Part shown: one piece after another, positions 1 through 13,642 of the stretch
How positions within the stretch are numbered: position 1 is the first letter of the stretch
Layout of the letters: the number at the start of each line of letters is the position of its first letter
Assembly (NCBI GenBank): GCA_038503075.1
Contig: JBCAML010000007.1
Location: 1,736,001-1,800,000 of the forward strand
Length of the DNA: 64,000 nucleotides
From: Gyromitra esculenta
Lineage: Eukaryota > Ascomycota > Pezizomycetes > Pezizales > Discinaceae
Reading direction: 5' to 3'
Notes under the pieces: generated by a model
What the model was told of the DNA's origin: nothing
Database searches by the model: none
What the model saw: only the letters and a program-made list of their open reading frames with translations
Position numbers and translations under genes: made by a program

Positions 1-922
1 GTTTGCTGGCAAGAGGAGAAAAAAAAAGAAAAGAGAAAAAGAAGGGTCAAAGCACTTCCCCTCACCAACAACTTCTATTTTGACTGTTCCAACATCGCGG
101 TATGTCTTGCTTGTGTGCAATCCCCGCATCATCGCAGGCAGCAGCAAGCAGTTTCTCAAAATAAAATACATGTATGGCAAACGGCCCGGCTCTTTGATCG
201 TGCGATTTACGATGAGATACCGGATTGATTTGAGATGGTGGCGTGGAAGTGGCTCGCTTGTATGTAGGTATTGTGTTAGAGGTTCTCCATTTGTTTGTTT
301 CACGTCATAGCTTTTTTATTTTTTATTTTTTATTTTTATTTTTATTTTTATTTTTTAAATAATGTCTTGGTCCCTTCAAGTTATATCTTTTCCAAACAGC
401 AAACTGACTACGATTGCATCTGCAAGATTGACAGTCTGTGCTGCGGCAAGCTTGCTTATTTCAATGAGGATAGCCGCATCTAACATTTGTTTAATCAGTA
501 GTTCAAGGGGAGATTTCCCAGACATTCAGCACCACCCCCCATCCCCTTCTCCGTCTTCGGGATAAGCAGACATTCGGTTTCCAGAGCTGAGCCTTTTTTT
601 TTGTCTCCGCCGAGGAAGCCGGCAACGAGACATAAACCAGACTCCGAATAAGGGAACCAACACTTTTCTGCATCCTTGCCAGTTGGCACGCGCCACGGAT
701 GCGTTTTCTCCAATGCGGACCAATTCGAATTCGCACAGCGATTTTCCCTATAGCTACACCTCAATCAGGAGGCTGGGTCTCCTCTTCCAGCCCCTCGTGT
801 CGAGATTCTCCCTCGTGCCCTCAATCCTCAAGGTTTCGCGTTTTCCGATCACACATCAATCGCAGAAAAGCACCACTTTTAATTCGGAAATATAAAATTA
901 CCAAATAACTACTCCACCCCCG
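1..922. other. Upstream region, no gene seen
   Basis: No supported coding region. There is an A/T-rich simple tract at about 310-358, runs of T broken by single A residues. The right end is the presumed promoter and 5' leader of the PEX22-like gene that begins at 923. Short open frames on both strands here lack recognisable composition or domains. Confidence 0.6.
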
Positions 923-2159
923 ATGCCTCCTGGGCGCCGCCGGATCCCTACTCCTAGCAAAGAGTTGATAATCCCGTTAGCTCTCGGCCTGACGGTTGCA
1001 ATCGCGTCTGTGGGGCTGTATCTATGGTCCGATCCCGAAGCCTATTCTCCCGGCAACTCCGATGACGAGCGCGAGAAGGAGCGCAAGACCCCCCGAAGGA
1101 TCAACACGCGACGACAGACTCTTGAGCATGATCGCATAACGGAGGAAGGCACTGACGACCTCGAGGAGGACTGGCGACGCGATGAAAGTTTCCGGTCCAA
1201 GGGTAAACAGCCTGCCCCGAGAATGTCAGGAGCGCTGGATACTATGGCGAGTGTTGCGGAAAAAGCAAAGGACGCGGTAATCGATATTCTGCCTGGGAAA
1301 AAGGCCGAAAGCGACGCAGTGAGAGAACTCAAGAGGGAAGCTCTAATGAATCGAGACCACTATGTCCCGACGCCTACGAAAAAGAAGTCTGTTGCAATCG
1401 TGGTGTCGGAACGGAAAGCGCTGGAAGGCCATGATTCGGACTCTGATTTCGAAGAGACCGGATTACCATCTGTACGTCCCCCCCCTTGCTTCTGGCACGA
1501 TGTGTCTTTTCTGATAACGAAGGAAATGATAGTCTCTCCTCTCACATCTCCCCAATCCTCTCGATCTGTCCGTGACCACGCTCAACATCCTCATCTCGTC
1601 TCCCCATCTCAGCACGCATCCGCTGTCTCAGCTCGCCGAGACGGCAGCTTCATCGCGCCAACCGCGTAAAGACTCGACAGCCCAGTCATCCTACTTCGCT
1701 CCTCGTCGTGTACCCAGCATTCTCTCCCCCAATGCCTCAACCTACACCCTCGCAACCTCCGTCCTCCCGGCATCCTACCCGCTCGAACACATTCTCCCCT
1801 TCACGAAACTCAGTTCCGTCGTCCCGCTTCTCCGCACGCTTGCCCCGGAGATCGTATACATCGAGGAGCCAATGACGAATCTAACCCAGGGCGCACTCGT
1901 CGCGGAGCTTCTCAGCAGTGGCTGGGTTGGCTGTGTCGTTGTCGTCCTAGTGAGCGAGGACGACCAGTTTGCTGGATTGGTGGACAGCGACGACGACGAG
2001 GAAGGGTCGCAGGAGGAGAGGAAGACGAAGGGCGAGGGGAAATGGTGGGGAGATAATAGCCCGGGTGGCATCAGAGCAAAGTTCGGGAACCGGGTGCAGG
2101 TTGTGGAGGGATGGGTTCTGATGGAGGACTGGAGGAGGAGGATCGATGAGAGGAGTTAG
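923..2159 (+). CDS. PEX22: PEX22-like peroxisome biogenesis protein
   Basis: Two exons, 923..1471 and 1533..2159, joined in phase 0 by a 61-nt intron (GTACGT donor, TAG acceptor at 1531-1532), giving 391 residues. A single membrane segment lies near the N terminus (about residues 14-35, ending in LYLWSDP), then a long charged linker. The C-terminal half holds the segments I associate with fungal peroxin-22: TLNILISSP, PSILSPNASTYTLATSVLP, LLRTLAPEIVYIEEP and SGWVGCVVVVL. Known role of the family: a peroxisomal membrane anchor that recruits and activates the ubiquitin-conjugating enzyme Pex4, needed to recycle the Pex5 import receptor. The start is the first Met, placed just before the membrane segment. 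Reading straight through the intron gives a Ser/Pro-rich tail that is not the protein. The family match is from memory of conserved motifs. Confidence 0.82.
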
Positions 2160-3162
2160 TTTAAATCATGTGTGTGTGTGTGTGAATATGAAGGATGGAT
2201 GGATGATATGCATATGCTGGGATGGGATATATACCAGAACGCTGAATGATAGTACATTAGTTTTATTGAACGAATATATATGGCCAAGGAAAAATAAAAA
2301 TAGTTTTCTTGATAACGTTAGTTACTGGCTCTGGCTGGAACACTTGGTGGTGGTATATATCTCTCGATCGAGACGGACGTGTTCGCGCGGAAGTGCCTGT
2401 ACTCCAAAGGTGCCAACAAGCCCTCCGTAAGTGACGAATTGATCGGGGAGCTCACCTTGGTTTCGTTACCAACCAGGCCCGAGTTATCTTGATAGCTTGC
2501 TGAGCTGAAGCATGAAGCTCCGTAGATCTCAACTTCCCTTGCATAGTATTTTGGTATTTTCCCATCCTCCGCTACCGTGTAATCTCGAGAATAACGAAAT
2601 GGCCTGGTCTGAGACAGCAGGGATATACTGTATAGCTGCTAGCTGAGGGAGTAGAAAGGACCTCTGTCTGCTGGTTGAACTTGCGGCCCAGCACCCTTCT
2701 GGCCAGTGGAGACGTGATATCCTTTTGCTGTCTCAGTCCGGGCCATTTCGTTACTCTTAAGAATATACGGTAACCGCCATTGATATAATATCCCTCAATG
2801 GGCTCTTCATAAGAGATATGATCTTGCGATTCAAGGAAATGAGTGGCCACTATGCACAGGCGATCACTCGATCGATACATTACATAATCCATACCATGAG
2901 TGAAAAAGTCCATCCAGCTTAATGAAAACTGGGCTGTTCTTCTCATGATTAATGTAAAGTCTTTAAGTTCATTAAACGATAGCAAGAGTGTTCGTTACCA
3001 GGTTCAGAGCGCACACATATCTCGTGTAGAGTTGAGGTGACAGAAAGCCTCAATAGCCGAAGTAATGGACTGAGAATACGGTATATACGAAATTCAAACG
3101 TAAATATCCTAGACCTGTCTCTAGGAACCCTTCATCTATTTCAAGTGACTTGTACCAATTTC
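2160..3162. other. 3' flanks between convergent genes
   Basis: This separates the PEX22-like gene (+) from the alcohol oxidase (-). A GT-rich run at 2168-2182 is probably 3' UTR. A 137-codon minus-strand open frame (2572-2985) has no recognisable domain and no intron logic, so I do not call it a gene. Confidence 0.5.
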
Positions 3163-5916
3163 TCAGTTGAGCCATCCACTCCCCTTTGGCATTTCTAGCC
3201 TCCCTCTATTCCTTAGTTCTTTAACAAGTCCTCCAGCAATCCAATGGCTTATTGCCATTGTCGTAATCATTGGGTTCACACCGCTTGCACTTGGGAACAC
3301 ACTTGCATCGCTCACATATAGACCGTCAGTGCCCCATACCCTTCCTCTCGGATCCACCACACTAGTCTTCTTATCATTGCCCATCCTACAGGTCCCCATT
3401 TGATGAGCACTTATGAAGCTCGCCTGTGGGATCGGCAACCCATAATTCTCAAGTTTCTTTAGCCAACGCTGGAACCGTGCATTGTTAATCCCTGGGTCTT
3501 CAAACAGTTTTTCGTCCACTCTCTCCACCTGCAACAACAGGTCCTCACTCCAGAATGGCATTTCAACCAAGGCTTCAAACTCCGCCTCTTCCTCTGCTGC
3601 CTCGGCCTCGAGCTCCGCTGCACTCGGGTGTCGTTTGAACGGTGGCATCCCTATTGTGTAGGGCACAATTTCCTCTGCACCTTGAATATACAAGATCTTC
3701 GCGAGCGCAACGACTCCCTTCAGTAACAGTGCCCTGTCACTCTCACTAGGCGTATACTTGAATCTCGGCAACCCTGTCTTCTGGTCGCAGAACACCGAGC
3801 CGGTATCTTTCTCCTTTAGGATGCAAATAAAGCACCCAGCGTTGCGGTAGCCAAGAATATGTTTTTTCAGCTGCACGGGAGAATGGAACGGTAGCGGGCG
3901 CATCCACACTAAGGGAGGCATGATGGATGTTTCGATTTTGACACCGTGTCCGAGACCATCGAGATTCTCAAATTCCGTGCAGGCTGTTGTGAGGGGAGAG
4001 CCTTCCCAAGGATTTGTGGGTGTCGGAAAGTAGGCAGAGAGCATGGAGACAGGGTGGGTGTATAAGTTTTTCCCGATGTTTGGGTTCTTACTTAAATATC
4101 AGTACACATCGATGAGGGGAGATATGTAATACATACAGTCAGCCCACTTCGGAGGAGGATGCAGGGTGAGTTCATAGTGCCACCGCTAATGACAACCTTC
4201 TTGGCTTTTATGACGACTTTGATGCCGGGATGGCCCTTTTTGTTGCCCCAGACACCCTCTACTCCAACGGCTTTGGATTTGTCGTCGGAGAGTAAAACCC
4301 GGTCTACGTATAAGTCCTGTATAAACTCTGCACCAGCCTTCGCAGCATCTGGAAGCCATGTTTGTGTCCTTCATCGTTTGTTTGTGTTAGAGTTTCAGTG
4401 ATTACTAGAGGAAAGAAGTAGTGCTATCTAGAGCTTACTCACGTCCCCATCTTCCGTCCTTCCCCGCTCTCTCTGCACCCGCAGCCAAAGCAGCAGTAGC
4501 TATCTGAGTGCATTCGGCCCGAATTCGCTGATTCTGAAGAGTCTTCGCCATCGATTGCAGCACCTGTGTTTTGCGGCACTACGATTGCTCGGTAGCCTAG
4601 TTTTCGAGACCCTTCTAAGATGACCGAGTTTCGGTGATTATGGACAATATTGGAAGTTACGCCCATGCGTTGAGAGACGCTACTTTGCGTTAATGGAACT
4701 TTTTTTTGCTTTAGGATAGGCGGTTAGTACTTACTAGTCGAGACAATCCTGATAGTCACTCGAAAGAAAGAAGGGGAGGCCGTACTTGTTCGCCCATTCT
4801 TCGCGAACGTAACCTTGTGTCTAATCTCTTTGTATCAGCTTTAATTCGCCGTGGAAAATTTGGCTCAGAGCTGCTACCATACCTGTAAGCTAGCACACCA
4901 GTTGATAGTGCCGCCACCTCCAAAGGTTGACCCAGCTACGCAAACCAGACTTCCATCCTCGCTTGGCCACGTCATATTATTTTCAAAAAGTTCATCCATA
5001 GCCCTTCTTTCCGGTAGCGGTAATTGATCTGTGCCGTACCTATCCCACGCATTAAGCACAGCCGTTGATGAAAAAATTAATAGAAGTATGGGTAGTACAA
5101 ACCAAATACCCTTTTCCACAACAATGACTTTAAACCCCTCCTCCGCAAGCCTCTTCGCAACCACCGCACCTCCACAGCCAGAACCTACTATCACAACATC
5201 GCATTCAACATTTCTTATCCCGTATTCCCCTCCAGCTACTGTATCGAGCTCCATAAATTTGAATTTATAAAAGTCGCGTTTCCCAGCTTCCTCCGCTTTC
5301 TCAGGCTTCATTGCGGCGATATCTGCGTTTCGTCCAGATTTAGCGATGTAACCAGTTGCACCATATAACACGTCTTGCGGTATGCTCTTCGACCACGCAA
5401 CTTGCGTGATTGAGGTAATAGTCTTTGCGAACGCCCGTATGGGAGGGAAAAGTACAGTGCTATTTTTATTCGTCCATGAATGAAGTAGTTGTTCGCGGAT
5501 TTTCACAGGTTGGAGGTGGAAGGGTTTGGTTGAATAAGTCAGTAATAGGCATCCGGGAATTGAACTTAGCATGGGGAGGGTTAGTATAAATACTACACTA
5601 AATAGGAATATCGTAGAGGAGCGAACTTTAGTAGATTCAAAACTACACCGAATTTCCCTATCACCGTTGGCGGGAGCTTTGCTAAGAATCCCTCAAAACA
5701 TGCCTGGAACTGGGGATTTGTATAGTTTGCTTCATTTAGTGCAAGGGCCTTGATATGCTCCTGTGAGAGATCAGGAGATGACTCGGCGAGGATTGCGGTG
5801 GTTTCTTCGTCGGAGAGTGCGGGGAGTATGGCAGAGGTGATAGAGTAAAGTGTTAACCATTGGGAAGGAGTTAGGAGTTGCGAAAAACTATAGGAACTTT
5901 CTGGGCAAGATGCCAT
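3163..5916 (-). CDS. FAO1: Long-chain fatty alcohol oxidase (GMC oxidoreductase)
   Basis: Seven exons on the minus strand: 5627..5916, 5103..5564, 4883..5039, 4735..4820, 4443..4682, 4137..4368, 3163..4086; about 796 residues. Known reaction: FAD-dependent oxidation of long-chain primary alcohols to aldehydes with release of H2O2, in omega-oxidation of fatty compounds. The N-terminal alcohol-oxidase region begins MASCPESSYSFSQLLTPSQW. The FAD dinucleotide motif VIVGSGCGGAVVAKRL lies near residue 217 and is followed by AGSTFGGGGTINW. A Cys-rich segment (SYCCFGCGC) precedes TWLPDAAKAG and GGTMNSPCILLRSGL. The GMC C-terminal signature contains SAHQMGTCRMG (catalytic His) and VSDASVFPSASGVNPM. 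Odd point: about 15 extra acidic/Ser residues follow PQNTG, just before the Cys-rich segment. They could be a real insertion or an unrecognised small intron. No C-terminal SKL-type peroxisomal signal is visible. Confidence 0.88.
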
Positions 5917-8900
5917 AGCTTATGCGATTTTTGAATTGGTGGGAGGAGGACTTTGGATGTTTGGGTAGTTAATGGGGTATGTGGAGGTACTCGAGACCTG
6001 TTGTATATGATTGAATATATAATTTTAGTTGAGGCCTGTGATACCTAGGCTTGTAGATCAGGGATGGCTAAAGTTGTGTCATGCCTCCTTTGGATGGAAT
6101 CGACTTCATATTGTGCATAGCGCGTAATAAGAGTTTTTCTGCAAGGAAGCTCAGAATGGCCGAAACTGGCTTAGCTAATATATGAATAAGCCGTTTAGAA
6201 CAAAACCATTGAATCTCAACTTCTAGTGAAGGTACGGTAGATTCCATTGATTGAGTATTCTGGCGGTGTGAAGTTGAATCTATGTCCATTATTTTCCAGG
6301 TGACACTTGCAGAGTACTGATCCTGAGGGTTGCATGATATTAACTCCGGAACCCAGCCGAAGTTGCGGGGTTGCTAGTTGCCGAGCGATACTTTTGGTTA
6401 GGCTGATTTTGATCGTCCTTGGCAGCTGCATGGTGATGATTAATATCCCTAAGCTGGTTTTTTTGGTACTGATTCTAGGCAGGTTCTCGCTTGGATACTT
6501 ACATGCATGTTGTCGGCACGTCTGTCTCTGGCACCATCCTATTGCTGTGAGTTTGCGAGTGATCGTCTGTGGTTTGGAGAGATTAGTCAATGAGTATATA
6601 AGCTGGTATTTTCAACGGTAATGTACGGTGCTGCTAGACCTAAGGCCCGTTCTGATATCTCCAAATCCACTCACCATATCTTTTGATTCCCCACACTGAT
6701 ACAACCCTTATCGCGCCTTAGTCTATCGTTTTCTCGCTGTTTCGGTATTGTGTGACTCCTCACAGAATTAAGGGGTAGCAAATAGAAAGATCTTCCGTAG
6801 GCGGTAGGCTGTGCTGGTAAACGAGTGCAAAGTGGAGGCTTGTGTGAATGGTATAGGTTCTGTGGGCTGCTAGAAGCTAGCGAGATGCCGTGAGAACTAT
6901 CTTGATGCACAGAGCAGATACACAGAGGGGAGAGGTGATGGGCCAGAGGAAAAGTTTGGGGCTGTATATAGGACGTCGAGCATGTTGTAAAAGACAGCCT
7001 CGTGATAGGTCAAGCTTGGGGGGTGACTGATTTGGTGTTCCTAAACTTTGCGTGCAAATTGCGAGTGACATATCGTGACTAAGCTAGTGTTGGCGTGGAG
7101 TTATCCAACAACCCGTTTATCCGTTAGTTTGTTTACCTGCTCTACTCTAAAACCAGCTAGTCTGATACAGATACAATGATCAGTTATCTAGTCGGTTCAT
7201 CCGAGAGACTAAATGTATTAAACTGCAATTAAACTGGCCGTATACATATAGTTAATCCGAGTAACAGCCGAGGTGAGTTATGTTGCCCGGAATACCTGCC
7301 CTAGTAGAAGAGACAGGAATTTAAGTCAAATTTCCGACCGACACGATGTTCAGATCTAAATGCCTCGATATAATCCTCCAAGACAAGGGCACTTGGGATA
7401 AGTGGATATATGTCAGTTTTCTATTTTAATACATGTGTATATGTCTCTGGCTGTGGCTAATTTGTGTCTTGGTGCATCGGGGTTTGGCAGCACCTAGGTG
7501 CAATGCCATGTGAATGAGGAAGTATCCACCAAGGTGCTTCCATTGCATGGAGTTCCCAAGAGCCATGGTAAATTTACAATGGGAGGCCTCAGAATATGCT
7601 TGGAAGACCATGCTTATGTGTACTTGGACCGAGGTGTTGGGTAGCTGGGATTCCAAAAACCGGTAGTAACCCGTAAAGCTTATTTCAACGGTATATTCGT
7701 GGCTAACATTGGAGATGAAGTATTTTGTATGTGGGACAGACTTTCCGCTGTTGCTTTAACCCTTTCTGGCAAACGTTTCTTAGTAGATGGAACGGTAAGT
7801 ATCTCTTTACGTGCAACTGAGTAAAACCGCGTCCTACGTGGCACACGCTAGGACCAAATGATACCAGGAAGTCGATCAACCAATTTTTTTCTGAGTAGCC
7901 CCAGGCTTTATGTGAGGTCACTTCTCAGTGGTATGAGCGGACTGTAGCCAAGATATTATATGCGCTTTCTTTGAGGTGACTTGTATAGAGTAGGAATTGA
8001 TTGGCCCGTACGACAGTGCCAATGCTTGGCCATGTCCTTCCGTCCATCATTAACCATAACTGTACAGCTGGTACCACTTGGTGAATCTGGGCTGATGGTA
8101 GGTTTGGGGAAAAAAGTATATGTTATTATAGAAAAGTGTATTTTGGCCGCACAGTTAGGGGATATGTTAAGTAGAGCTATTCGTTGCCAGACAAGATTCG
8201 CCAAGTGAACGGGAGTCATTATAGGGCGTCGTTAGCTGTCATCAGAATTTCACGATACTCGGCAGTGTTACCAAAGAGAATTTATCCTTCAATGTGCTAT
8301 AAGAGTGGCGTCAATCAGCGGTCTAGGTTTGGGTCATGGTATTCTTTGTGGCTATTTTTATAATTATAGCTGGCGGCTTTGATCACGCACCTTGGGGCTG
8401 ACGTGGGTCTAAGATGTTATAAGGGGAATGGAGGTTCGAATATAGAATACCTAAGGCTTCCTGAATTTATTTACACGTTTCGACGTGGGCCGGGAAGGCT
8501 TGTGGTAGTCCGATCCGAAGCCACCGATTCTTCAGCCTCGGGTGTTTCAGAGCATTCTTGTCCTATCGTTGGGAGGATTGGTTATAATTGGTGTTGAAAT
8601 CGCTCATCTCTGTTGAAAAAAAAGTGCTAATAGGGGTACAGCCTCTGGCAAGACTATTGTAAGAATAAGGGTTAACAGGCAGGGTTCTGTAGCCGAAATC
8701 TGCTGTTAAAATCATTGCCACAATCAAGCCGGGCAGGCCAATAAGGGCTCGATATCTCGTGATCCGTGTTTCCCTGATAATCTTGCTAGGAACCATACTC
8801 ATTACCGTATTTCATCACTAGATGTGTAAACTCGAGGTTTAATCACACTTTGATTTGAAACTGTCGTTCGAAACGGAAGGTGGAATTATATGAGTGACGT

Positions 8901-11820
8901 CGTTGTTAACGGCCTCTCCGCGCTCGGCTCTCAGGAGCCCCCGTCTTATGATCTGCAGGTACGTGCATCCCGGGCCGAATCGAAACGTAATAGCTAATCT
9001 GATAGCGCAAATCCCAGAACCCTAAGATCCACACCGGAAGAGCCCGAGAAAGATTGCTTACTTTATCCCGCAATAGGGTGGCTCTGGGTACTAGACAACA
9101 CGAATTCGTGGTAGCATTGGTCGTGATAGGTAACCGTTTCGGGGGCGTAAATTGATCAGGCGGCCGGGTTCGGAAACATACCCTGGCACGAGAATCTAAA
9201 ACATTGAACCTATCATGATCGATCATGAACTTGAATGCCAGCATTCAGGGCAGTGGTTTCCCATCCCTTGAAACTAGTCTGGTTTTGTAAATACGAATTT
9301 TTTTAAGGGTGCCAGAGGTCCTGTAGAGAACCAATGGTCTCAATTATTTACTAGTGGGAAGGTTAGGAAGGTGATTTACTGGCACGTTATCGAAGTATAG
9401 GACCATGTGGCCGTGGTAGCTTTCGATCGAAACCCCATGTCTTTATTCTCACTTCATTTCTGCTAGGAAATGCTCCGCGGCCATGGCCTATCTTGATCAC
9501 GATGTATCTATTACTTATTTGTATTTGGAGTTGTTTATATCCTGGTACTTATTCACTAAGGGCTAGAGCTACGCAAGTAACCATAATCACCGAAATGGTC
9601 GGATCTCAGTAAATTCAGATCACGAAATAAGGTTCGGATCATTTGCCGACTAATAGAGTTGATATTTAGGGCTCCTTGAGTGTCACTTGCATATTTGCCT
9701 CGTTAAAAGTACCTAGTTGATAAAACAGTGTCTTATCAGCGGGTCTTAAGGTAATCCTTGTAAAGTGATGTAGGGTTCCGTAGATATTCCCAGTCTAGAA
9801 TAAGTGTCGTTAATTGAAAGCACTATAAGCGGATAGTCGCGACGCTTGGCTGCTTAAGGATATGTATCCGATTACCTTAAACAGGTGCTACCGAGAATTT
9901 TATAACCTTATTCGCTGCTGAGCTAAAATCAACGGTGGCCAAGTCCTACTACCAGGCCATGGGGCATTCTTGGGATTTGATTGATGGAATTCTTGTTCAT
10001 TTGATTAATTAAGGTTAAGAATACGGTTTCACCAGGTCGGCCCCACTTTTATCTGTCCAAAGGATACGCATTGAGTTATTATGCCTAGCTTCCCGAGAAT
10101 CGTAGCCGGGATTCGAAGATCATAGGAGCATTGAATATGCTGGTTTGGGCCAGGCATGTGGCACTAAGACTGATAGCAGAAGCTGCTGAAGATCTTTTTG
10201 GCAGCACTAGCATCAGGGGTAAGGAATGGGATTGGCCAACTTCTTTAATTATCGTAGCGGTTGAGAGATCACAGCATGTCGCATATTTCTTGGGCTGTGG
10301 GTGTTGTAAACCTTAAAAATACACATTTGCGGGGAAGAGACATGTCAGTTCTCGGTCGGTACCGAAAACGCTTTTTGGCAGGTCGGCAATGTTTAATCCT
10401 CCGGGACTAATTTATATATTATGCAACTGGCTTCGCTACTTAATTGCACCTTATCAGTAGAGATTTCCTAAAAATCGACAATGTGGCTTACTCTCTTAGT
10501 TCACCGTTAACCCCCCACAGGCGATTGAAGCATGGCGATTGGTATTGGTGATCGATCACGACCCATGTAGGTAATATTTGGCAAACCATCCCACTCTTGG
10601 TCTTGTGCCTGTAGATGAACAGTGATCTAACGGCTAAGCCAATGAACTCCCTAAGAAGAGTAAAATATCCCACAACGGCTCAAAGCCTTTCTTGGCACTT
10701 CGGCTTATCAGGATACCCGTGAAAGTCCTGCATAATATCAAAGTTTGTAGGCGTTATATCGAAAGCTTGGATCGTGGCCTTCAGTCTCTAGTCTTATAAC
10801 TCTAAAGGCTAGATGTTAGTTGGTCCTCGTTCGGAAGTTGCATGGTGCTGGATTCGAATGCAGGTGCAGCTCCAGATCATTCGATATTCGGTGGCTGCGG
10901 CAGTACGTGAGTTTGGATGGTTGTGGGCTTGCTAGTCGTGAGCGAGGCATTGGTATTTTTATTCTATTAATAAAATCCAACCGGAGGTCATATATTGGCT
11001 ATGGATAACTATAAGGATATGAAAGGGCAGCTTTTCTTTATTCGGCTATGGTCAATAATGGCTTGTTTGCGCGCAGTACTTGACGAGTCCGGCCTGGTGG
11101 TTAATAGCCTACTCTGAATTGAATAACATGCTACCAGATGCATGGCTGCGATAATTTCTTTATAGTAATATAAGTTTTGTCCGGGTTTGCTATGGGAACG
11201 CCCCGCCAAGCGGTCGTAGTCACTGCAGCAGGGCAACAGACTTGGCAAATTATCTACTACTGGCGGCTTACATGGGCCAACTGAGACCCTATTGGAATTT
11301 AGTAGGAGCTATAGGCGCCTGCTAGGTATGACTGGAAATACAGTGACCGCTGTGGCCTGGTGAATTTCATACCCTGGACTGAGGCTGGTGGGGATATATC
11401 TGCCCCTGCACATAGCTACTTTAAGTTTTGCACTAAAGTAGTAGTTTGTAAGGAGATTTTTTCTAGGATCTGAACCTTCCGAATCAAGGTAAAACCAACG
11501 TCCAAACGATAACGGCATGGCCCGAAGTTCTAAGTGGGCTTCTTCCTTTAATTTCACTCATGATCAAATCCATAGCGAATATTCCAATGGACCTCGCCGT
11601 TACGCTCTCTTCAAGCCTTCACAGATCTAGAAACCATAACGTAAGATTGTGGAAATGTGGGACAGTAGCCAGCACACGATTTTTTCAGGCGGGCTGTACC
11701 GCTACTAAGGCTATCCAAGGGCAATTTATGTGGCTGCTAGGCTAGCAGTATATCGGATTTATCTCTCAACCAACTAAGCACGTGAGGTGCACATTTTAAG
11801 AAGTTCAGAGAGAATTTAAG
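5917..11820. other. 6-kb gene-poor region
   Basis: No open frame over 125 codons and none with recognisable motifs; stops are frequent in all frames. The composition is that of decayed intergenic or repeat DNA. A 31-bp segment at 7140-7170 resembles 17766-17796 with only transition differences, consistent with an old dispersed repeat altered by C-to-T mutation. No RNA gene was recognised. Confidence 0.55.
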
Positions 11821-11828
11821 TATAAATA
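11821..11828 (+). promoter_or_regulatory. TATA box of the M43 protease gene
   Basis: A TATAAATA motif lies 101-108 nt upstream of the ATG at 11929 and is followed by a pyrimidine-rich stretch typical of fungal transcription starts. Assigned by motif and spacing only. Confidence 0.55.
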
Positions 11829-11928
11829 CAGCCCCTCTGGATATCTCTTTTCCATTCCCCATCCACTTGACAAGCGTCTCCCCTAGCTTACTACTTCTCT
11901 AGTCATTTGATATATCCTCAGTTTCAAA

Positions 11929-12923
11929 ATGAAAATCAGTTTCTCAGTCGTCTTTGCGCTCCTCGCGGTGGCCACCGCACGAAAGTGCGGTACCCCAGAG
12001 CCAACTAAGGAGCAACTTAAAGTCAGTGCCGATATGGCTCGGCTGGCAGCGGAAGACAATTCGGTGAACGTGATGGCAGCACAAGCTACTCTCACGATCC
12101 CCACCTACTTCCATGTTCTTAGGTCTGGAACTGCCGTATCGCAAGGAAATGTTCCTGATTCTCAGCTTCAAGCACAAGTACGGTCCTTGCATTGAAATCG
12201 GTGTTTATCTTTCTAACGTTCTATGAAATAGTTGGATGTCATGAACCAGGACTACAGTTCCGCTGGTATCTCATTTAATCTTCTCGGGACAACCCGTACC
12301 ACAAACTCTGGCTGGTTCAATGACTCAGATGAGACTGCTATGAAGAAGTCTCTCCGCAAGGGTGACTACAAGACACTGAACGTTTACTTCCAGAACCTTG
12401 GCGATGGTCTTCTCGGATACTGTTATTTCCCTGAGAACCCAACCGCAAGCGTCCTGAATCTTGACGGCTGTTCTATTCTCTTTTCTTCAGTTCCCGGGGG
12501 CACTACGACAGACTACAACCAGGGACGCTCAGCTACCCACGAGATTGGCCATTGGTTTGGTATCTACCCACATTCAGTCTTTGCTGACAGCCTTTGGAAG
12601 CACGCTAATCGTTTTCGATCCAGGTCTCTACCACACTTTTCAGGGTGGATGCACTGGTGGTGACTCTGTTTCCGATACTCCTGCTGAGAAGACTGCTACT
12701 AGCGGATGCCCTACCAGCAAGGACACTTGCACCGGATCTTCCTACCCAGGTGTTGACCCAATCCACAACTATATGGACTATGTGAGTATCTTTAGCCACC
12801 TATTTAGTAGAATTCGAAACATTTACTTATAAAAATACACAGAGCACCGACGTCTGCATGAACCAATTCACCCCTGGCCAAATCACTAGAATGTTTCAGC
12901 AGTACAACGCTTACAGGGCATAA
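11929..12923 (+). CDS. Secreted M43-family zinc metalloprotease
   Basis: Four exons, 11929..12177, 12232..12559, 12624..12781 and 12843..12923, give 271 residues. The signal peptide is [17 protein letters not shown]. The zinc motif [13 protein letters not shown] is completed only when the second intron, which splits the Gly codon after HWF, is removed; it matches HExxHxxGxxH. The Met-turn region (HNYMDYSTDVC) is formed across the third intron. Length and order fit fungal extracellular pappalysin-type (M43B) metalloproteases related to MEP1, which act outside the cell on protein substrates. Reading through the second intron would destroy the third zinc ligand, so the splice is well supported. 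A TATA box lies upstream. Confidence 0.93.
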
Positions 12924-13642
12924 GCACCTTGCTCTTGATTGTTTTCTTCTTCTCTTTTTGTAATTGAACCTTATACAAGTCGGAGTGGAGGTGGAGGTAG
13001 GGAGAGGGATTTTGTGTGATATCTGGATATCTAGATTCGAAATGATTTCTTTACAGTTATATAATCTTATTGGGTAAAAAACTGAACCAAAATTTTCTGT
13101 TTATTGCCGGTACAGAATGAGTGCAATTGGTAGATCTAAATGTATGCAAGCCTCTAATTTCATGAGATTTTCACGAGTAGGGTAAGATAACACTTCCTCG
13201 AGTGAGCCAGCACTATGCCTCGCATATCGCTTCGTTTGTTTGTCTCTGGGGTTGTTTCGTGGGATGAAAGTTGACTAGATAGGTTTCAGGTTTGTTGAAT
13301 GGTTGGCCATGAAGCGCCTATTTAAAGTCTTTGTTCCACATTGATTTGGGAATACGGTAAATTCAAAATCCTACTATGAAGTCAATTATCAGACTTGTAC
13401 CTTAAACTGTTACAGAGGAGTTTATCTAGATCACAAAAATGGATTCAATTGATCAAGCTAAACTATAATGCTTCAGCTAGCGCTGTGCTGTTTTCAAGTT
13501 TAATATGTATACTTGTGTTTTCTATATATTCTCGAATCTCGCATCCAGATTCGTAAATACGGCATTGAATCTCATTCGCCACGTGCACACACACTAATAC
13601 CATTATTCTACGAACTAAATTTTTTAATATACATATATCGTC
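12924..13642. other. Intergenic, no gene seen
   Basis: 3' flank of the protease gene and promoter of the LPMO-like gene. A+T-rich; no supported coding frame or RNA. Confidence 0.6.

Noticed and set aside
2572..2985. 137-codon minus-strand open frame
   Set aside because: No domain, no splice partners, lies in the 3' flank between convergent genes.
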